The translations under genes were made by a program, and so were the position numbers. Shown here in pieces: positions 61,288 through 64,000 of a stretch of DNA of 64,000 nt. Below the pieces are notes generated by a model, which had not been told where the DNA came from, did no database searches, and saw nothing but the letters and a program-made list of their open reading frames with translations. The stretch spans positions 65,626,470 to 65,690,469 of the forward strand of contig OZ035960.1 in NCBI GenBank assembly GCA_964034945.1. The letters run 5' to 3'. The stretch's first letter is position 1. Each line of letters begins with the position of its first letter. Source of the stretch: Chrysopilus asiliformis. Lineage: Eukaryota > Arthropoda > Insecta > Diptera > Rhagionidae.

Positions 61288-64000
61288 ATGCCTAAATTAC
61301 GAAAACAATCTGTTAGCCAAAGAAAAACGGTTAGAACCCAATCAATGCGTATAAACCGTCGAAATAGCCAACATCGAAATGCTGAACGCATTCGAGATGG
61401 CATTGCGCGAAATTTGGCACGGTCTAACGAGTCTTATCGCGCTTTAGAACAGGAGCGGAATACCGCGCAACATTCCCTTAGGCGCCAGGATCCTGAATAT
61501 CGTGATCGGGAACAGGGACGTGATACCGAGGAACATTCCCTCAGGCGCCAGGATCTCGAACATCGTGATCGGGAACAGGGACGTAATACCGCGGAACATT
61601 CCCTTAGGCGCGAGGGTCCCGAATATCGTGATCGGGAACAGGGACGTAATACCGCGGAACATTCCCGTAGGCGCGAGGATCCTGAATATCGTGATGGGGA
61701 ACAGGGACGTAATACAGCGGAACATTCCCTTAGGCGCGAGGATCCCGAATATCGTAATCGGGAACAGGGACATGATACCGCAAAACATTCTCTTAGGCGT
61801 GAAGATCCTGAATATCGTGATCGGGAACAGGGGCGTAATACCGCGGAACATTCCCGTAGACGCGAGGATCCCGAATATCGTGATTGGGAACAGGGACGTA
61901 ATACCGCGGAACATTCCCTAAGGCGCGAGGGTCCCGAATATCGTGATCGGGAACAGGGATGTAATACCGCGGAACATTCCCGTAGGCGCGAGGATCCTGA
62001 CTATCGTGATGGGGAACAGGGACGTAATACCGCGGAACATTCTCTTAGGCGCGAGGATCCCGAATATCGTGATCGGAAACAGAAACGTAATACCGCGGAA
62101 CATTCCCGTAGGCGCGGGGATCCCGAATATCGTGATGGGGAACAGGGACGTAATACCGCGGAACATTCCCTTAGGCGCGGGGATCCCGAATATCGTGATG
62201 GGGAACAGGGACGTAATACCGCGGAACATTCCCTTAGGCGCGAGGATCCCGAATATCGTGATCGGGAACAGGGACGTAATACTGCGGCTAGAGTACTCAG
62301 ACGCTCTGATCGGGTCCAGAGGCGGCAAGAACAACGTAGCAATACTATTTCCCAAATAACGCGTCGTGAAACTATACGCCGAATCACATCTGACCGTGTA
62401 ATTTTGTCAAACGAAAGAGTTCGACGTCACAGGAGTATACCCAGCAATCGTCAAGCAGAAACCGTGAGGCAGTCCCGTCGTAACATCGCATCGCGAGCCA
62501 TAATGGAGCCCGAACAACGCGAGGAATATTTGCAAGGTGAAAGAAATCGGAATCGCGAACGCCTTTTTACTAATTATTCTGATATAATACGGCAGGGTCC
62601 AACCGAAATTTGTATATGTTGCGGGGGGTTATGGTTTCCGTCTGACATTAAAAAAATTCAAAAACAACCACTTATTCGGAAACACCTAAATAATCCAGAA
62701 TTCGTTGTCAAAACATTTTATCTATCCGAGAAATTCCCTAGTCGGATCGATACATATACTTTTTGCCAAAACTGCCATAGGGGAATTATTAGTGGACAAA
62801 TTCCCAATATTTGCCTAGCAAATGGTCTTGATTTTCCTGTGATACCCGAATGTCTTCAAGGACTGGAGTGCCTAGAACAACGGTTAATAGCCCCCCGAAT
62901 TCCATTTATGCAAATCAGAGCCCTAGGTTGTGACCGACAGTGCGGGTTAAAAGGGGCTTGTGTCAATGTTCCTATTTCCCTTAACACCACAGTTCGTGCA
63001 CTTCCTAGAACTTTTGATAACACTCACGTTATTCAGGTTCACTTAAAGCGTAGATTACAATACGCCCATAGTTTTTTGGTCGAAAGCATTCGTCCATCCA
63101 AAGTTTTTGCCGCAATCCAATATTTAATAAGGCAGCCCTTATATATTGAAGATGGTGTGACCTTGTCGGACAATTGGTTACAGCAATATCCTAATCCTGA
63201 TGATAGAGCAACGTTTACAGTCACACAACAAGACAGAGAAATTGTCAATTCTCTATTGGATAGAACTATTGAAGAAAATATCGACAATATTGACCAATTA
63301 GATCCTGAAGACGTCAACCCGGGAGGGCAAGAAACCCTTCTCGAAAATATTCCACTGGAAAATATTGCCCTAGCTCCTGGTGAAGGTCAAAGACCGGTCG
63401 ATTTAGTTTTCGATAGACACGCAGAAGAATTATCTTTCCCCTCCATATATTGTGGACAACCTCGGATAACAAATTTAACTTGAAGCAAAATCGCGCGTTC
63501 CGAAATTCGACGGTATGATCGTCGATGCACTACCAATGAAAAGATCTTTTATACGTACAAAAAAAGTGAGCCTGTCTCTATCAAAAATTCTATTTCAATT
63601 TGCCTAAGGAAAAAGAGTCGCGGTAGTAGTTCCCACACAGCTGGAGATTTGGTTAATGATAGTCACGTTGAAAATTTAATACAGCTCAACGAAGGGTATA
63701 AAATTTTCAAAAATTTAAGATCATCCCCATCCCATTGGGAATCTGAAAAGAAAAAAGTTGTTGCTATGATTCGGCAATTTGGAATTCCCACTTTTTTCAT
63801 CACCCGCTCGGCTGCCGAAACAAAGTGGTCCGAACTCCTTTGTATCTTATCTAAAGTCATTGATAAGAGGGAGACCTCACCTAGTGATGCAGAAAATTTA
63901 GATTTCAGCACGAAAGCTAGACTCATTAGATCAGATCCAGTCACGTGTTCGAGATATTTTGATCATCGCTTTCGCGCCCTGTTCAAACTTTTCAAGCAAC
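61288..64000 (+). CDS. Helitron replicase gene, N-terminal part, with one in-frame TGA; runs off the window
   Basis: This is a second Helitron type. It opens with an ATG at 61288, a basic region, and 13 repeats of 21 residues (61447-62290). Then come YLQGERNRNRERLFTN, a zinc-like CICCGGLWFPSD..FCQNCHRG and CDRQCGLKGACVNVP, the DUF6570-type region of animal Helitron proteins. TGA at 63481 (codon 732) stops it, but the same frame goes on to the window end with SEIRRYDRRC, MIRQFGIPTFFITRSAAETK and LIRSDPVTCSRYFDHRF, the start of the Helitron Rep region. HUH and helicase parts would lie to the right. A nonsense mutation is the simplest reading. Confidence 0.88.
61447..62290 (+). repeat. 63-bp coding minisatellite in Helitron 2 (13 units plus a partial one)
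   Basis: Each unit encodes NTAEHSLRREDPEYRDRE plus QGR. As 63 is divisible by 3, long open frames also appear in other frames and on the minus strand; they are by-products. Units vary at few positions (HSL/HSR, RED/REG/RGD), so the array is recent or kept uniform. Confidence 0.92.

Noticed and set aside
61444..62387. Long open frames in other frames and on the minus strand of the 63-bp array
   Set aside because: They exist only because the unit length is a multiple of three; they contain no independent motif.

Overview
This window looks like heterochromatin-like or intergenic DNA from a large, AT-rich insect genome. It holds almost nothing but transposable elements, many nested inside each other. 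The insect call rests on the mix of families: RepHel Helitrons, DINE-1-like short Helentron-type repeats, PHD-ORF1 and Jockey/CR1-like non-LTR elements, Ty3/gypsy elements, a DD41D mariner, hAT, piggyBac and PIF/Harbinger MITEs, and a Penelope-like remnant. The DINE-1-like repeats lean towards a dipteran, but the sequence does not prove this. One small spliced gene fragment on the minus strand (12572-13083) is the only good candidate for a host gene.

Layout. 1-1.8 kb: 3' half of a non-LTR retrotransposon. 2.45-4.8 kb: a terminal-inverted-repeat (TIR) element carrying many copies of GTCGTATGTA, broken by a DINE-like insertion. 5.8-11.0 kb: an autonomous Helitron whose RepHel gene has four in-frame stops and one frameshift. 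11.3-12.4 kb: a short Helitron and an LTR remnant. 12.6-13.1 kb: the spliced gene. 13.3-17.8 kb: DINE-like copies and MITE relics. 17.8-27.2 kb: a TIR element that contains a plus-strand non-LTR element (A), which is itself split by a minus-strand non-LTR element (B). B shows a canonical A_AAA_AAC -1 frameshift site between ORF1 and ORF2. 28.4-31.6 kb: a Helitron with a minisatellite interior and a nested hAT element. 34.6-36.1 kb: a Penelope-like remnant. 36.5-39.0 kb: a hAT MITE holding a DINE-like copy, two Helitrons in direct head-to-tail contact, a foldback element and a near-palindromic hairpin MITE. 39.1-45.8 kb: more Helitron and DINE-like copies, one hit by a Harbinger element that encodes a MADF domain and one hit by a piggyBac MITE, then a G-rich/palindrome/12-bp-repeat cassette. 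45.9-51.1 kb: a broken Ty3/gypsy element with a Harbinger-like MITE in pol. 54.0-60.3 kb: a second LTR retrotransposon with both LTRs, hit near the 3' end of pol by an apparently intact DD41D mariner. 61.3-64.0 kb: the 5' part of a second Helitron replicase gene, running off the window with a single TGA.

How the parts relate. The non-autonomous repeats (DINE-like units, short Helitrons, MITEs) depend on transposases supplied elsewhere. The only open reading frame here that could still give a complete transposase is the mariner. Target-site duplications seen directly (8 bp for hAT-type, TTA/TAA for Harbinger-type, TTAA for piggyBac, TA for mariner, 4 bp for the LTR element) let the order of insertions be read.
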